Source: Apostichopus japonicus
Lineage: Eukaryota > Echinodermata > Holothuroidea > Aspidochirotida > Stichopodidae
Direction: 5' to 3'
Assembly (NCBI RefSeq): GCF_037975245.1
Contig: NC_092583.1
Coordinates: 8,324,764-8,388,763, forward strand
DNA length: 64,000 bases
Part shown: in pieces, positions 1-12,461 of the stretch
Numbering within the stretch: the first letter of the stretch is position 1
Layout: each line of letters begins with the position of its first letter
Position numbers and translations under genes: made by a program
The notes under the pieces: model-generated
The model's input: only the letters and a program-made list of their open reading frames with translations
What the model was told of the DNA's origin: nothing
Databases searched by the model: none

Positions 1-260
1 TCATAATAATAATCACAATAATAATCATTATCGTAATCATCATCATCACCATTATCACCATCATCACCATCATCATAATCTTCTCATAATAATATTCACA
101 ATAATAAGCATCATCATCGTAATCGTCATCGTTATCGTCATCATCACATCATCATTATCAACATCATCATTATCAACATCATCACTATCAACATCATCAC
201 TATCACAATCATCACCATCACCATGATCATGATCATCATAATCATAATGACGAGACAATG
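1..260. repeat. ATC/ATA trinucleotide-rich repeat
   Basis: Imperfect runs of ATC, ATA and ATCATCGT. Aspartate-rich or methionine-rich translations here are repeat artefacts. Confidence 0.85.
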
Positions 261-1063
261 ATGATAATAGGTAACGGAAATTGTTGACTTACGACGGTTG
301 CCTGTTTGACTGTTGGATTTCGTTGGCGGTACCTTCCTGTCGACCTTGTGCTTTGGGACCAAATGTTGTGTCTCATGTCGTGAGACATTGTATAAAACAG
401 CGGAACCGATCAGTAACGAAACGGTACACGCAGACAATAGGATGAGAGAGGTGGACTTCATGGCCGGATTATCTATGGAGAAGCGCATTCATTTCTTGAA
501 AAGTTATTAAATGTCGCTTCTTTTAGTTCATAAATTTAAAGTGATATTTCATTGGCATGTGCAGATTATTTTGCTGATATGTCGTTAAATGTTACAAAAC
601 TGGAACATTTGAATACCCTATTGTGAGTATTCTAGGATGTGTAATGGAAACGGAATGTTTGTAAAATATTGATGCTATGTTTGGTCTAAATGTATTTTAA
701 AGTGTAACAAAAACGAAGACGAGAGGAGATAGAGAGACGAGAAGGATTGAGGATTGATGAGAGAGGAGAGTAATCATTTGATGACATCACCATATTATTG
801 TTAATATCATCACTGAGTTAACATACATAGGTAACATCAGCAAATATTTAGAGATATTATAATACCAGCACTCATTATTTATATAAAATATAAAAAATAA
901 AATACTGTTAGATATCAAGAATAAACTGCTGCCTAACGTCAACCTATAACCACGAGAGAGGAAAATCAAACTACTTGCTGGTTACTGGACGAGTTAATCG
1001 CAGGGGTAAGATAACAAAAATGGTGGAACGTGATATTGCCTAGCCATTTGGTATAATGTAGTG
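261..1063. other. No gene recognised
   Basis: AT-rich sequence with short unsupported open frames and a purine-rich GAGAGGAG stretch at 720-770. Confidence 0.5.
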
Positions 1064-1071
1064 CTCACTGT

Positions 1072-1460
1072 CAGTGGCGGAGCTAGAGGTATTGGTCAGG
1101 GGGGCAAGAATTGTCTGTAGGGGTGCTTTCGACACTATCTAAGCGAAGCGCCACCACCGCGGAGCGTACAGAAAATTGTTGAGTAAAGATACTCCCTAGA
1201 TCGTAGGAAATGACCCTTTCCGGGCCTTGCTAATTTGCAGATAAACGAAGAATAAATAGGTGTCATCGCGATTTTGTCAGAAAATTACACCAACAGAATG
1301 TGACAAATGTCAATAGGTAGATGAGAGCGCAATAAAAAAGTCAATAATCGCGAATGAGTAAAAAGTAGTAAAACGCTGAAAAGGGCGCCAGCAGTCCATT
1401 TGAGTCCGTCAGGGGGGGGGGGGCATGCGCCCCCCTGACTGTATGGACGCTCCGCCACTG
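1072..1460. mobile_element. hAT-like MITE
   Basis: 389 bp bounded by CAGTGGCGGAGC / GCTCCGCCACTG with the exact 8-bp target duplication CTCACTGT (1064-1071, 1461-1468). Its interior (about 1137-1180, AAGCGCCACCACCGCGGAGC) matches the unit A outer hAT at about 15483-15525, so the two are related. Confidence 0.9.
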
Positions 1461-1468
1461 CTCACTGT

Positions 1469-4300
1469 TAGGATACATTTAACATGCAGGCCGTAGTAAT
1501 ACTTTTTGCCGTCACGGTAAGTGCTGGGTTGTATCGTTAACTGTCACATCAGTTATTACCGTACACGATTAAAAATTGCCATGTATCAAGGGCCATTTGC
1601 CAACAGACTAGATGAAACAACCGGCCAGGCTAGTCCGAGGCTCGCTGCGGCGTGAAAGTTTGGCCTAGTATGAACTTTGGAGGGTCGCATATTATTACGC
1701 ATATTATAACGAATAGCGGATAGATCTGTTAAGCCTCATGCATAGCACAATTTAACACAGAGACCCCTGTACCAAATGTACAGCCTTTGCTATGCACACT
1801 AGGCCTACAGTATGGTAAATCTAAGTAACAATTTTGCCTGTGTGCTTTCAGCAATATTGAAGCCACAGCTTATGAATAGAACCTTTTGGTAAATGAAGTT
1901 AGATTGACCTCATTCCTGTGTTTAATTTGAATTTAAATTGACAATGCAAAGCGGTTTCAGTTTTCTGAATCATTTCAAGAGGAAGTTTAAGAAAGAAGTT
2001 ACGTTTTGTAGAAGAACTGTGGCGTAGAAGCGGCAAACATCCAGTCTAAGACACTACAAGAATGTAAGTGTATTGATGCTACTGCTGATGTAGGGTATCA
2101 ATTCATTTATGTGTATTACAAGACCATCATCTCACAGAGCATAGTTAGTTGACAGTTCACATTTTAAGTCAAAAGCTGTTCGAAGGAGAGTTACAACCAG
2201 CCTTAAAATAGTCAGAATGGTTCCCGAAAACCTGACACATATCTGAGCATAGGTCATTCATTTTTAACATGTTCTATACTTTCTCCCTTCTGATCATAAT
2301 GAGAAGGTTACTGATTAAAATCTTTAAACTAATTAGTATGCCTACAGGAAAATCAAACCAAAACAATATATTTTTGTTAACACAATATGAGCAACATTGT
2401 CACATAAAGTTACGACATACTTCACCAAGTGTCGTAGCACACAGGGGAATCTGAGGATAATCTAAAAAAAAAATGATTTTTTTTTTTTTCATTTCGGAAC
2501 CTTAAAGACCAGTGCTCTTATGTGATATGAGTCCCACCCAGTATGCAATGCTCCTTGCTTTGCCACTAACTGGAATGATTGCAGAAAAAGGAAGAATTTT
2601 ATACTTCGTTGGAGTGACACAATAGCTCATAATGGAACATTGGTTGTGATCAGCCTATAGGGAGTTGTTTAAGAAGTTATGCAATTAAAATGCTTGCAGG
2701 AAATTGGCAATTGGTATCTAAAATAAAGGAATCAGTTTGTTTTACTATTAATCAAACCACATTAATTGGCAATCAGCACTACTCCTACAAGACAACATTG
2801 AATACAACATAAGGGAAAACACAGTTTTGAAGAAAAACCTTGTGGGTGAAGGGAGGGGGAAGCACCTCTATGATTGCAATAAGATGTAATTTAATTTTCA
2901 CACTTGTTTTATGTGAAAGCACTGACAGGATGTTGACAAAAGAATCATTCTTATCACTTTATGTACTTTCACAGAGGTAACTGCATTTTGAAACGGCTTG
3001 TCACTCTTGACTGTCCTTAATTTGCAGAAACTATGTCAATGGGTATTACAGAACTTGAAAATCATTAGTTCATTTAAGATGGAAAATGTTAAGTTGAAGT
3101 TTAAAGTTAAAGTGATTTTGAAGTAAGAAAGTACAACGGTTAGTTATCAAAACCTTTACCACCCTAGTTAGTTTCATGTTTGACATATAATCCAACGCTG
3201 CCAATATATAAATGTCGTCTGAAGACGTTTTTTTTTTTTTTTAAATTATTTTACGTAATATTACCTTTTTATAATATCTTGTTTGTTATAACATCTTATT
3301 GTACTTTTGTAACCTCCCATTGTTTTTTTTTTGTTTTTTTTTCATATAACCTCCTATTGTATTTTTAATAACCTTTTTTTTTGTGTAGGTATTTGGGGAT
3401 TATTTTCAACTGTATTTATTTACTTATTATCGTTTTTTTTTTTTTTTGTGAAGCGCTTTGATACTTTCTGTGATTTAGCGCTATACAAATGACGTATTTA
3501 CTATCATTATTATTTATAATGTCTCCTTCTGTTTCATTCTTCATATTCCTTGAAAAGCTGTGTTCTTAAATATTTGATGATTAAGAGGGAAATCAATCTG
3601 GTTGTGCCATAAATACAGTCCTTTATTTATAATATGTTGTGTCTGATAATACAGTTCCTTAATTCTGGGGAATCCGACCTGACTCTTATAATGGTGTTTA
3701 CATTGAAGCTATACTCAGGCTTCTCATCTGACTCTCTCGGAGAGTCAGGCATTGCTTGACTCTTTTCATGGGATAAAGCCTGGACTCTATTGAAACAGAC
3801 ACTATGATCACTGTTGTCCTGACAGCGCAAGTCGTTGAGCTATCTAAAATGGTAGGTATAGGACATGTCAATTGAAAAGTTTTCATCTTGCCTTTTGAAC
3901 GTGACCAATTGAATGTGTATGGAAATGAAGCAATCAATTATCATACATTTGAAACTGAAAGGACAGTTCCAGGTGACCTAATTAAATTACGACCGCGTTA
4001 CTCCTTGTGTGCAGCCATTCATGTATAACAATATTCTACATAGATTGTCGTGTTTAGTATACCAACAACGTATAGGCGCCAATGTAGGCTATATATTGTG
4101 TTAACATTCATAGCCGAACAACTTTCCAGTTCTAAGATATAACTTTCACTATTATGATCACATGTTATAGGGATGTAACTAACTGAAAATCAAGCCACCC
4201 TCCGCCCTCCCCATTATTCATGCCCATTCATGCATAGGCGTTATTCTTTATATCGCCGAGTACTCACATTCGCGATGTATGTTACTATAAAGTTGGTTGT
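1469..4300. other. No gene recognised
   Basis: AT-rich intergenic or intronic sequence with long T runs (3220-3450) and the tail repeat noted separately. A hairpin CTCTCGGAGAG lies near 3734. Confidence 0.5.
3440..3515 (+). repeat. Dispersed LINE/SINE tail
   Basis: GTGAAGCGCTTTGATAC followed by TTAGCGCTATACAAATGACG and ATTATTATTT is the same tail type as at 5503-5555. The T-rich stretch before it (3220-3450) contains no recognisable coding sequence. Confidence 0.4.
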
Positions 4301-4306
4301 ATGCAA

Positions 4307-4580
4307 GGGCGTAGGAACCGCCAGTGAAAAATATGGTGGGCGGAAGTTTCATTCCGCCCCCCCCCCCCCGCTTCGCAAGTCAGAAAACCCCTTTTTCATT
4401 TCCAAATGAGAAAAAAATCTCATTTGGAGCACCAAATTGCATCTAAGGCGAGGTGAAAATGCAAAATTATTTACAAAATTGAGTGAGTGGGTTGAAGTGT
4501 GCTATATTGCACCAAATTGCACCTGAGACCACCTGGTGCAACACCCCCTCCCCTTAGACCCCTCACCCAGGCGGGCCATC
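4307..4580. mobile_element. Possible solo hAT-like end
   Basis: CAAGGGCGTAGGAACC followed by a C-rich run resembles the hAT-like ends elsewhere in the window. No matching right end or target duplication was found. Confidence 0.25.
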
Positions 4581-4747
4581 AGTCGTATACATTTATATGT
4601 ATAGACAATTGTGTAAAGGCATTATCTTGCAAGTGTAAATCAATGACAATATCTCAGTAACTACAGTAACCTAACCCAAAATAAATCAAATTGAACTAGT
4701 GGAATAGAAAAAGTAATATTATTCTGACTGAATATTAGTAAAAATAA

Positions 4748-4912
4748 GGTTGGGCGAAATGACTATGATGGTTGGGCGAAATGACCATGCTGGTTGGGCG
4801 AAATGACTATGATGGTTGGGCGAAATGACCATGCTGGTTGGGCGAAATGACCAGGCTGGTTGGGCGAAATGACCAGGCTGGTTGGGCGAAATGGTTGTTG
4901 GGCGAAGTGACT
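4748..4912 (+). repeat. 22-bp minisatellite
   Basis: About seven copies of GTTGGGCGAAATGACTATGA plus TG. Early copies alternate ACTATGATG and ACCATGCTG, a 44-bp higher-order pattern. Later copies read ACCAGGCTG and the last are shortened. The 22-bp period is not a multiple of three, so the translated repeats are not a protein repeat. Confidence 0.9.
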
Positions 4913-5094
4913 AGAAAGCATCTCACGTAGGTACTTTGTTGCTTTCACCAGGTAGCTGTTACTGAACCCTTGGTGTCACAGGGTGATATAGAAATTGATA
5001 TCGTTATTTGATGCTAAAATGTCAGGAATGACATCTGTACCATGTCCGTGTTTAATAAATCAGTATAACTCCCTCCCCCGGTTTGTGGACTTGA

Positions 5095-5560
5095 CTTACA
5101 TTAGATATTAGGTCTCTGGACTCACTTGATCAGTTGAAGCTTCCTCTTAAAACTGATCTCTTTCATATTGTTATTAGATGTTTCTCTCTGTCTTTCTTAA
5201 TTGTAGTACAATATCAGCGTTACTGGCCAAGTGAACGATACCTACATGACTGGACGTTAAAACTTAAAGTTTCATATAATCTCTGTACATTTGCAGTATC
5301 AGAGGCTAGCTGTGTAACCATCTTATTCTGAGCCTGTTATTGCGCCTACAAGACTATCCTGGTGTGCTGTCCGCCCAAAATATAACACATTGAACAACAG
5401 AAAAGTTCTCACTAATACTGCATGCACTCCACGAGCACTACAACATACTGCGTATTCGCAGTCAACTGCAGTTCTCGTTCTTTTTGTCTTTACATGTAAA
5501 GCGCCTTGAGCAACTTTAGTTGTATTCTGCGCTATATAAGACTCATTATTATTAACACTT
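5095..5560 (+). mobile_element. LINE/SINE 3' end with GCGC-type tail
   Basis: A short frame reading SLDSLDQLKLPLKTDLF resembles the end of many LINE ORF2 proteins. It is followed by a tail (5503-5555) with TAAAGCGCCTTGAG and GCGCTATATAAG before ATTATTATTA, a widespread LINE/SINE tail in marine animals. Confidence 0.45.
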
Positions 5561-6474
5561 GATATAGTCATTTTGAATCGTGAGCTGGGACAAATTTGCA
5601 TACAGTATTAATGGTGCAGCTTAGCAGTCGCTATCTGGGTTTCACAACCTGCTACCGAATGTTTCCAATGTGTTTGCTTGCTTTTCATTGTGGGGAAGGG
5701 GGGATTTTACAGCATTCTCTCAGCATGTCTAACTGTTTCGATAATAATCTTATTGTAATACGCTACACTTCGATTACATACCACATGTACTGGCGGTCAT
5801 TACACTTCTATATATCATATATATATTTACAACAAACATGCTCACTAATTTCAATGAGTAATTGTCGCATAAAAATTATTTATTAGTGCAGATTGTCTTG
5901 AGGCATTTGATTGTTTCCCACTAATTACCAGTTTATCTAATATATCTAAGTGAACTCGTCAAAAATAACAAAGGTTGGTGCAAATTGAAAGTAATTATTT
6001 ATAAATACGTTTAGCAATTCGTACCTGCAAAGTCATAATTTGTGTTAAATGTATAGCCACTGGTTATGATGGGGTTTAATGCTATATGATTTTGCACAGG
6101 CCTAAGATGAGTTATCCATTGAATGACACAATGAAGATTTTACGAGTGATATATTTTAGTTTTGCTTAAAGCCTCAATTAAGAATCAGACATATTTTTAT
6201 ACATATTTTTATTTTATTTACATATACATACCTTTAAACTGTATTTTTGTACTGCATCGGAAAAGACCAAAAGCTGATCACCTTACTACTGTCTCGTTGT
6301 AAGCCGATGTCGAATTTACATTTGCTGTTAAGGTTTTGAGCCAGTTAACAAGTGACCTCCTATACGGAAACCTTCCTTTATACTTTATGATTACGTTTGG
6401 TCCCACAGACAAACAGTAGTCATATTTGCATGGCGATCGCCATTGGGTTCTCTCTGACACCTATAATAGTAAAC

Positions 6475-6530
6475 AGTTCTTATATAGCGCAACTTACAAT
6501 ACTGTCTCGCCGCGCTGTACAAAAGAAAGT
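6475..6530 (-). repeat. Dispersed LINE/SINE tail, reverse orientation
   Basis: CTTATATAGCGCAACTTACA and GCCGCGCTGTACAAAA look like the same tail family on the minus strand. Confidence 0.3.
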
Positions 6531-7305
6531 GTAAGATATGTACACAATATACAATAAGAGTAAACAACAATTATAACAATGGAAACAGGTGTGTCTTCGA
6601 AACAGTTTTGGACATCTCCACAGACACGACATTATGATATATGGTGGGTCAGGTACTCAATAATTTGCAACACCAGTGAGTAAACCAACTATGTATGGGA
6701 TTGTTAATGACCCAATTAACCAAGACAAATGTTCTCTTTTTATCATTTTTATTATGCCTTAAAATACTGTTCTTAAAGTTCTCTGCTGATACACACCGAA
6801 AAGGGGAATTCAAATGAAATCCTGTATCAACAGTACAAGCCTCAGAGTGCCGTATCTGGACGTGTAGAGGTAAAGGAAAATTACAAATTCTCAACCAAGT
6901 CCAAACCATGAATGTGGACTCTACTTAAGAGGGCCCATTTCTACTGTTGCACCATCAGTTGATCCCATACTAAGCCTCTGGTTCCGGTACGTATGGATCA
7001 AAACACCATCAAATATATAGTTATTTTGTTGCCGTTTCCTTGTTCTTCAAAATCAACGGGCTTACTAACTCTTTATGGCGTTAAGGGCCTTTAGTGTCAT
7101 ATCCTGGCACATATAGAGCTGCTTTCCGAACCCTATGAATGATTTTCCAGAATAAGTCCAATCATTGAGCATGCACACACTACTTGTGCTTTGGAGTACC
7201 AGCAGCATCTATTGTAGTCATATCTATGTTCCCCAACAAAATGAGGTGATCCATATATTTAATTTGGATAATTGTACGGCAATTGTTAGCTCGTTAAACA
7301 TATGC

Positions 7306-7330
7306 AATATATATATATATATATATATAG

Positions 7331-7367
<37 letters not shown>

Positions 7368-7390
7368 ATATAATATAATATATATATATT
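7306..7390. repeat. (TA)n microsatellite
   Basis: Interrupted TA repeat with AGA and AAA breaks. Confidence 0.9.
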
Positions 7391-8447
7391 GAGGCAAGAA
7401 TAGTGGTGATTTTATTATAATACTGCAACAAAATATATTACCGCGCGTGATATAAACACATGTTCAACCTATTAGTTTCTGCAACGTTTAACATGAAGTT
7501 CCGAGATAACTGTTGACTTAATACAAATATGGATGGCGTATTATGGTATATAAATAACGAAGACATATAGTAGCTATTCAACAGTGTTTGATGAACTCCT
7601 TCGACGTTAGCACAGTGCATTCCTGGTGTATATAACGGGATGCAGTGGTGTGCACAGGTGCGAGGGACAAATTGAAAACTGATCAAGATATTGGACTGAA
7701 CTTTCTTGAAAGGGCCTGAGGCGAACAAAGGATATGATAAAGGAGGGAGCTTTACTTGGGTCATTTTAGTCGACTCCTATATTGGAGGTGGTTAGTGGGG
7801 TCCACCTCCAGAATAAAAATGAAAGTTGAAAACGTCAAATGGTGCATTCTGAGGCTTCATTGTTATATACAAGATATACAAGATGCTAATCATCTATAAT
7901 TATAAACTTCCAGAGTAACCTGACTGATTTAGGTAATGACTTTAATCTTTATAGGAGAGCTAGATGTGCATGAAGCATTTTATAAAAAAAAAAAGGATGC
8001 TGCCAAGTGGTCATTGAAACCAACTCCCATCTATGGAGGCCTAGAGACCTCCCCTTACCCCCTCCCCACACTTATCAACTTCCTGCGTGAACAGGTTTAT
8101 CAGCAGAGCCTCAAAACAAAAGTAATCGTTAACGTACATTTATTTTGGGAACTTTTAGGGAAGTACAGCTTCGTCTGAGGTTCTGAAAAAATGTATATGT
8201 ATAGACAAATAGCGACCAACAACGTCTGTCACTAAAACACAAAGAAATAAGTCCTCCACGAAATCACAGATCTCATTCCAAAACTGAATATATGAACTTT
8301 GACCGCTGACGTTATGATAAATAATAAATCGCAGAAGCAGATTAACCCATGGAAGTGACGTTTTAAGTATACGATATGAACATTCAAGTCTGACATCTTA
8401 TATACGACGGAATTTAAGTTACCTTTCATATCTGAACGTAACACTAC

Positions 8448-8557
<110 letters not shown>

Positions 8558-8646
8558 GTGTATAAAATGTTCCAAGTCGAACACGACAGAGTGCTCAATA
8601 CCGCGTTATGAAGAAGAGCGTAATGTAAATTTTGATTTTTGCAGCC

Positions 8647-8694
8647 AAACCTCTACTCAGAGTTTCATGCTTACTAGCAATCGTCAGGAGGTGT
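8647..8694 (-). ncRNA. Small hammerhead-ribozyme-like motif
   Basis: The minus strand shows the core order CTGACGA (8687-8681), stem II, GAAAC (8666-8662), a 5-nt loop, and cleavage triplet GTA (8656-8654). Stem I is 5 perfect pairs (8688-8692 with 8649-8653). Stem II has four pairs, UGCU with AGCA. Stem III would be only A-U and C-G. Such tiny stem III variants are known from Penelope-like retroelements. A (TA)n tract lies about 95 bp away. Confidence 0.6.
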
Positions 8695-8699
8695 ACTAA

Positions 8700-10157
8700 A
8701 AAGCTATCTCTCTTTCATTTTAGTCTTGTCTTTATTTTGGGGGTGTTTTGGTTGGTGTCTGCAGCTTGCGAGGATTTCAGACCTTTTGTTCAGGAGATTA
8801 GGGCTAGAATGATCTATTATTGCTAGCTTCTCGGCCTGGCAAAGATTACAAGAACCTGAGCTGTTGATCAATGTGTTTGATCTCCTGACAAATTACTGTA
8901 TCCAACACAAAATGTAGTTTTAACACGTGACCATAGGACCGTGTCCATCAAAATGTGATGGAAACGCTTCATATTCTCGAAAACTCTTTCTCGTTACTGT
9001 TGGATTTCTTTTGAGTGCAACATTGGATCATAACTTTATTCACAACAGAATAAGTATACTGCTGTGTGTGTTGGAGAGGGGGTGGGGTTGGGGGCTGTAT
9101 GTGTAGAAATATAGATATAAAAATGAAGATAATAAACAATACATGAAAACAGGAAGATCATTCTTCAATTTGATTTTTTTTCATTTATTCATTATTTAAT
9201 GTCAATCTTACCCAATTCGAAACATTGAATATTTCATTATGTTCCAATCATAGCAATTTGAAGAGCGAAGAAATTATTTCTGCAATAAAAATTTATTTGC
9301 TATACTTTTGTGAGACGTTAATTTGGGAAGAAACGATCACTCCATGAAACGTCTCGTTCAGAGAGAAAAATAATCGTTGTGACGGAGGTGTTAGTAAAGA
9401 CCCGAGCTGATTTTGTAACATATGTACTTATGTTATTTGATGTTAAAACTGATATTGAGCTTCATCCGTCTAATCTTGCTGAATCCGTCTTATCCTGCGG
9501 CATACGTCTAATCCATGTAACCCTGCTCTAATCCTGCTGGAAATGATTCTCCAAGAGCGTTATCATGGCATCTTTAAAACATCTTGAACGAGCCGTCTGT
9601 CTTCAGAGTCTGCAGCGTACAGTTCGTACTCTGTTATACTCAGTGATGTAGGACATTACCAGAACAAAACGATACAGAACATAACGTACGTAAAAGGGTA
9701 CAAATAGAGTCAAGAACCTACAGCTGTCGTTAGGCAGCTTTTTTTAAAGTATTGCGAGCGACGCGAAAAAAAGAGGACGCTATTTTAAAACAACTGGCCA
9801 CTCGGATTCCTTTCGGTTCACCGCCACAGATATTTACTGTAATAACAGAGAGAAATGCTCCGACAAATTCTGATGGATTTTATCTGACGACGTGGCTTCC
9901 TCTTTGATTATGAATCGGCTTAATATCATAGAGCTGATGAAGATGGATCGTGGTTTTTCAAAGTTCTTTGGATATATGTTCAGGGTACCCGCGGAAAAGC
10001 CATCGGTTTGCTAACAATTGCTGTGACCTCTAATCTGGATAAATGGTCAAGGTAAGACGGAGAAATCCTCTAAAAGTTCTCTTGTAGACTTATATACAGG
10101 AAAAGTATAAAATTGCTCTGTCTCTGGGAACGAATGACATCCCAGTGACGTCATTGT
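8700..10157. other. No gene recognised
   Basis: Includes a short imperfect repeat of TCCGTCTAATCY (9466-9530). This would be downstream of the kinase fragment on the minus strand. Confidence 0.5.
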
Positions 10158-10798
10158 CTAGCATTGCTTCCGCATTAAATATGACGTCAGTTCCTCCTTG
10201 AGTTTATTCATCGTTGGTCTCTGACGAAAATCGCTATTCGTGCACATTTTGCCAATCGTTTCCAAATATTTAGATCGGTCTCCGGCCATCCTAATGAAGA
10301 TCTTACCTAATGAATAAATCTCTGAATATTCACTGTATGGCAATAACCCTAGGACCGCTTCCGGGGCGATATGTGCGGACCTTTCAAGGACCTCACCTTG
10401 CCTCTCTGGTGTGAGATATTCGTATTTTGGTTTATGAGCCGTGCTTACTGCTCTTCCGAAATCGATGATTTTGATATATGGATCTTGCCCTCCTTGAAGC
10501 TCGGGCATCAACATGATATTGTCAGGTTTAAGGTCACAGTGAAACATTCCTCGTGACTGAACATCAATGAGGGCTTTAACGATGCTCAGAGCAACAAGAA
10601 AGATAATATCAGCAGAAAAGATCTTTTGCGAATAGCGGTTTTAATGGTACATGTCATTAGAGTGTCTTGGTCACCGATAAATTCTTGAACGACACCAGGA
10701 ACCCCGGTGTTCCTCACTGCTGGTACAATACCGAACAGTTATGGAACGCACTGTAAACCGCGTAGTATAGTCAACATCTGTACCTCCAACTTTGCGTC
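10158..10798 (-). pseudogene. Protein-kinase-domain gene fragment, broken
   Basis: Minus strand. An acceptor-like CTTTTGACAG precedes 10798. The first frame gives a kinase helix-C to hinge region (EVQMLTILRGLQ, then GVPGVVQEF) but has an in-frame TAA at 10741-10739. A second frame, shifted near 10610-10640, gives the helix before the catalytic loop, HCDLKPDN (HRD with cysteine for arginine), IIDFG and an IAPEAV-type APE motif, and ends at 10158. Loop asparagine and DFG aspartate remain. No glycine loop or ATP-binding lysine was found upstream. The stop and frame change indicate a pseudogene or an unrecognised intron. Kinase subfamily not assigned. Confidence 0.65.
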
Positions 10799-10998
10799 CT
10801 GTCAAAAGCAATAAGTATGTTAAAAATGAAGAATCATTCAAGAGAACGTTATTACTGAAAAATGACTTAAATAGGTTGATTTGGTTTGGTCAGACCTAAG
10901 TTATATGGTATAGTCTCTTCCCGTCATCGTTTAATACTTCAATGTAGGCCTCTCCCTATAATTTAGACAAATGAACGTTCAATATCTAAGTTCGAAAT

Positions 10999-11720
10999 CT
11001 AGGATACTAGTCCAAAGCTTGCAATGGGGTGTTCACCTTCCCCTGATAAGACTTTCTGTGAACTGTTTTCATCAGTTTGTCTGTCCAAGCTTCTTCTTGC
11101 TCCATATCTGATTGTGTCTGCGTTTTGTAGCTGCAATCTTCGAGAAGTAGCACATTTAACTACGATACGTCCAACTACTTCTCGTCCAACCGAATTCACA
11201 GACGGTCGGACGTTTCTGCATCACCATTTGTTACACTGGATACCTGTGCAGTGTGCTCTTTGATTTCTGGACATGTATTAGGTACTTCCTCCGAGAGAAG
11301 ATCATTTCTTAATACCGATGAATGTCGCGAACCCTTTGCTTGGCGTCCAGTTGCTTTAGTTTGTGCTTTGGTTGCGCTCCGGTCTTACTCCACTTCGTTC
11401 CTTGAGCCCGCTACCGACCGAACTACTCGTGAACCGTCGCCATCTTCTTTGTTCATCGCTGGCTTTGGTTCATGAGCTGGGACTAGCTCTCTCGACACTG
11501 GAAATGGTGTTAGATTTAGAGGTTGCTCACGTTCCTTTTGCGATTCTGGACGAAGAATGTGGTTTAATGCGTGTTGGGATGATTGGCTGGATGCTCCCGT
11601 TACACACATGTGTATTGCGTATCTTGACTAAGTCAATCGCTGGTGTAATCTGGCTGACGTCATAATGCTCTGGGGATTCGATTGGTCTTTGTAAAGCTGC
11701 ATCGTGCACGAAGATAACAT
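10999..11720 (-). other. Decayed coding-like blocks between kinase and upstream frame
   Basis: Three short minus-strand open frames (11709-11527, 11609-11385, 11199-10999) follow one another in different phases with no domain I recognise. The run of shifts suggests a decayed gene. Confidence 0.3.
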
Positions 11721-11726
11721 TTTTTT

Positions 11727-12325
11727 AACAATTGAAGTTAATATTATTTTCCTGATCTTGAAGCTTTAAACAGGATGGTGAAGGCTGGGGAGCTGATGAT
11801 TGAACTGTCTCACGGCAAAGAGATGGCAGTATTTGTAAATGGCGTTGATCAAACTCCTGGTCCAGCCCGACGTTGTGGCATGGCGTCTTTACTTGGCACT
11901 TTACAAAAGACTTGATGAAGGATTTCTGCCGCTTAATTGTTTCATTCAAGGATTCTTGACCGTCTGGTGAAAGAGACTGTAAAGTATGAAAGCTGATCGA
12001 CTTTGCATATTTGATGATGGTCGAAACATCTTTCAGATCGATACCACGTGACTGGCATCGTAGTTTAGTCGTCTCTGATCGGTTTGTGAGACGAGGGCGC
12101 CCCTTATTTACCAGGGGGTTGGTGGGCTGGATAAGAGTGACCTCTCTGTTCTTTGGAGAGGTCTGAAGCTTTCTTGTGCTGGAAGATGTTTTTACCTTCC
12201 GTTGTACCTTCGATATTGCGTTTCGGGCGACTTTTTTGGAAAGCTTTGCGTTGCCAAGGGTGACGATCTTTTCCCTTGCCTGTCGGTCACGTGACTGACT
12301 CTCTGCTCTAAGCTGTTTGTCGATT
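11727..12325 (-). CDS. Open frame of about 199 codons without recognisable domain, upstream of the kinase block
   Basis: The minus-strand frame opens after a TAA near 12326 and runs to TAA at 11727. It begins IDKQLRAESQSRD, is rich in K, R, S and Q, and continues through KLSKKVARNAISKV to NINFNC. No ATG starts it, so it would be an internal or terminal exon. It lies in the same orientation as the kinase fragment. Further open blocks in other frames follow down to 11000 (for example 11609-11385), suggesting one long decayed coding region. I do not recognise the protein. Confidence 0.35.
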
Positions 12326-12449
12326 TAGTGATTGACGTTTTGGCCGCAGATGAAGGTCTTGGTTCATACTGGTACGAAACTTCGTGAGTACTAGATCGAG
12401 AATGGCCACAACAGTTCAAGGTTGAAACGACCTTCTTCCAAACCGAGCG
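12192..12449 (-). other. Possible exon in a second frame, upstream of the kinase block
   Basis: A strong acceptor (T-rich run then GCTGCACAG) ends at about 12450 on the minus strand and opens a frame of about 85 codons to a stop at 12192. It overlaps the 11727-12325 frame, so at most one of them is coding over the shared part. Confidence 0.25.
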
Positions 12450-12461
12450 TCTGTGCAGCAA

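Noticed and set aside
73-488. Aspartate-rich and methionine-rich open frames
   Set aside because: Direct translations of ATC/ATA trinucleotide repeats.
4748-4912. CRISPR-like array or peptide repeat
   Set aside because: Units are contiguous with no spacers, and 22 bp is not a multiple of three, so neither CRISPR nor a protein repeat.
11024-11475. Plus-strand open frames opposite the kinase-strand region
   Set aside because: They mirror the minus-strand coding-like blocks and show no domain.
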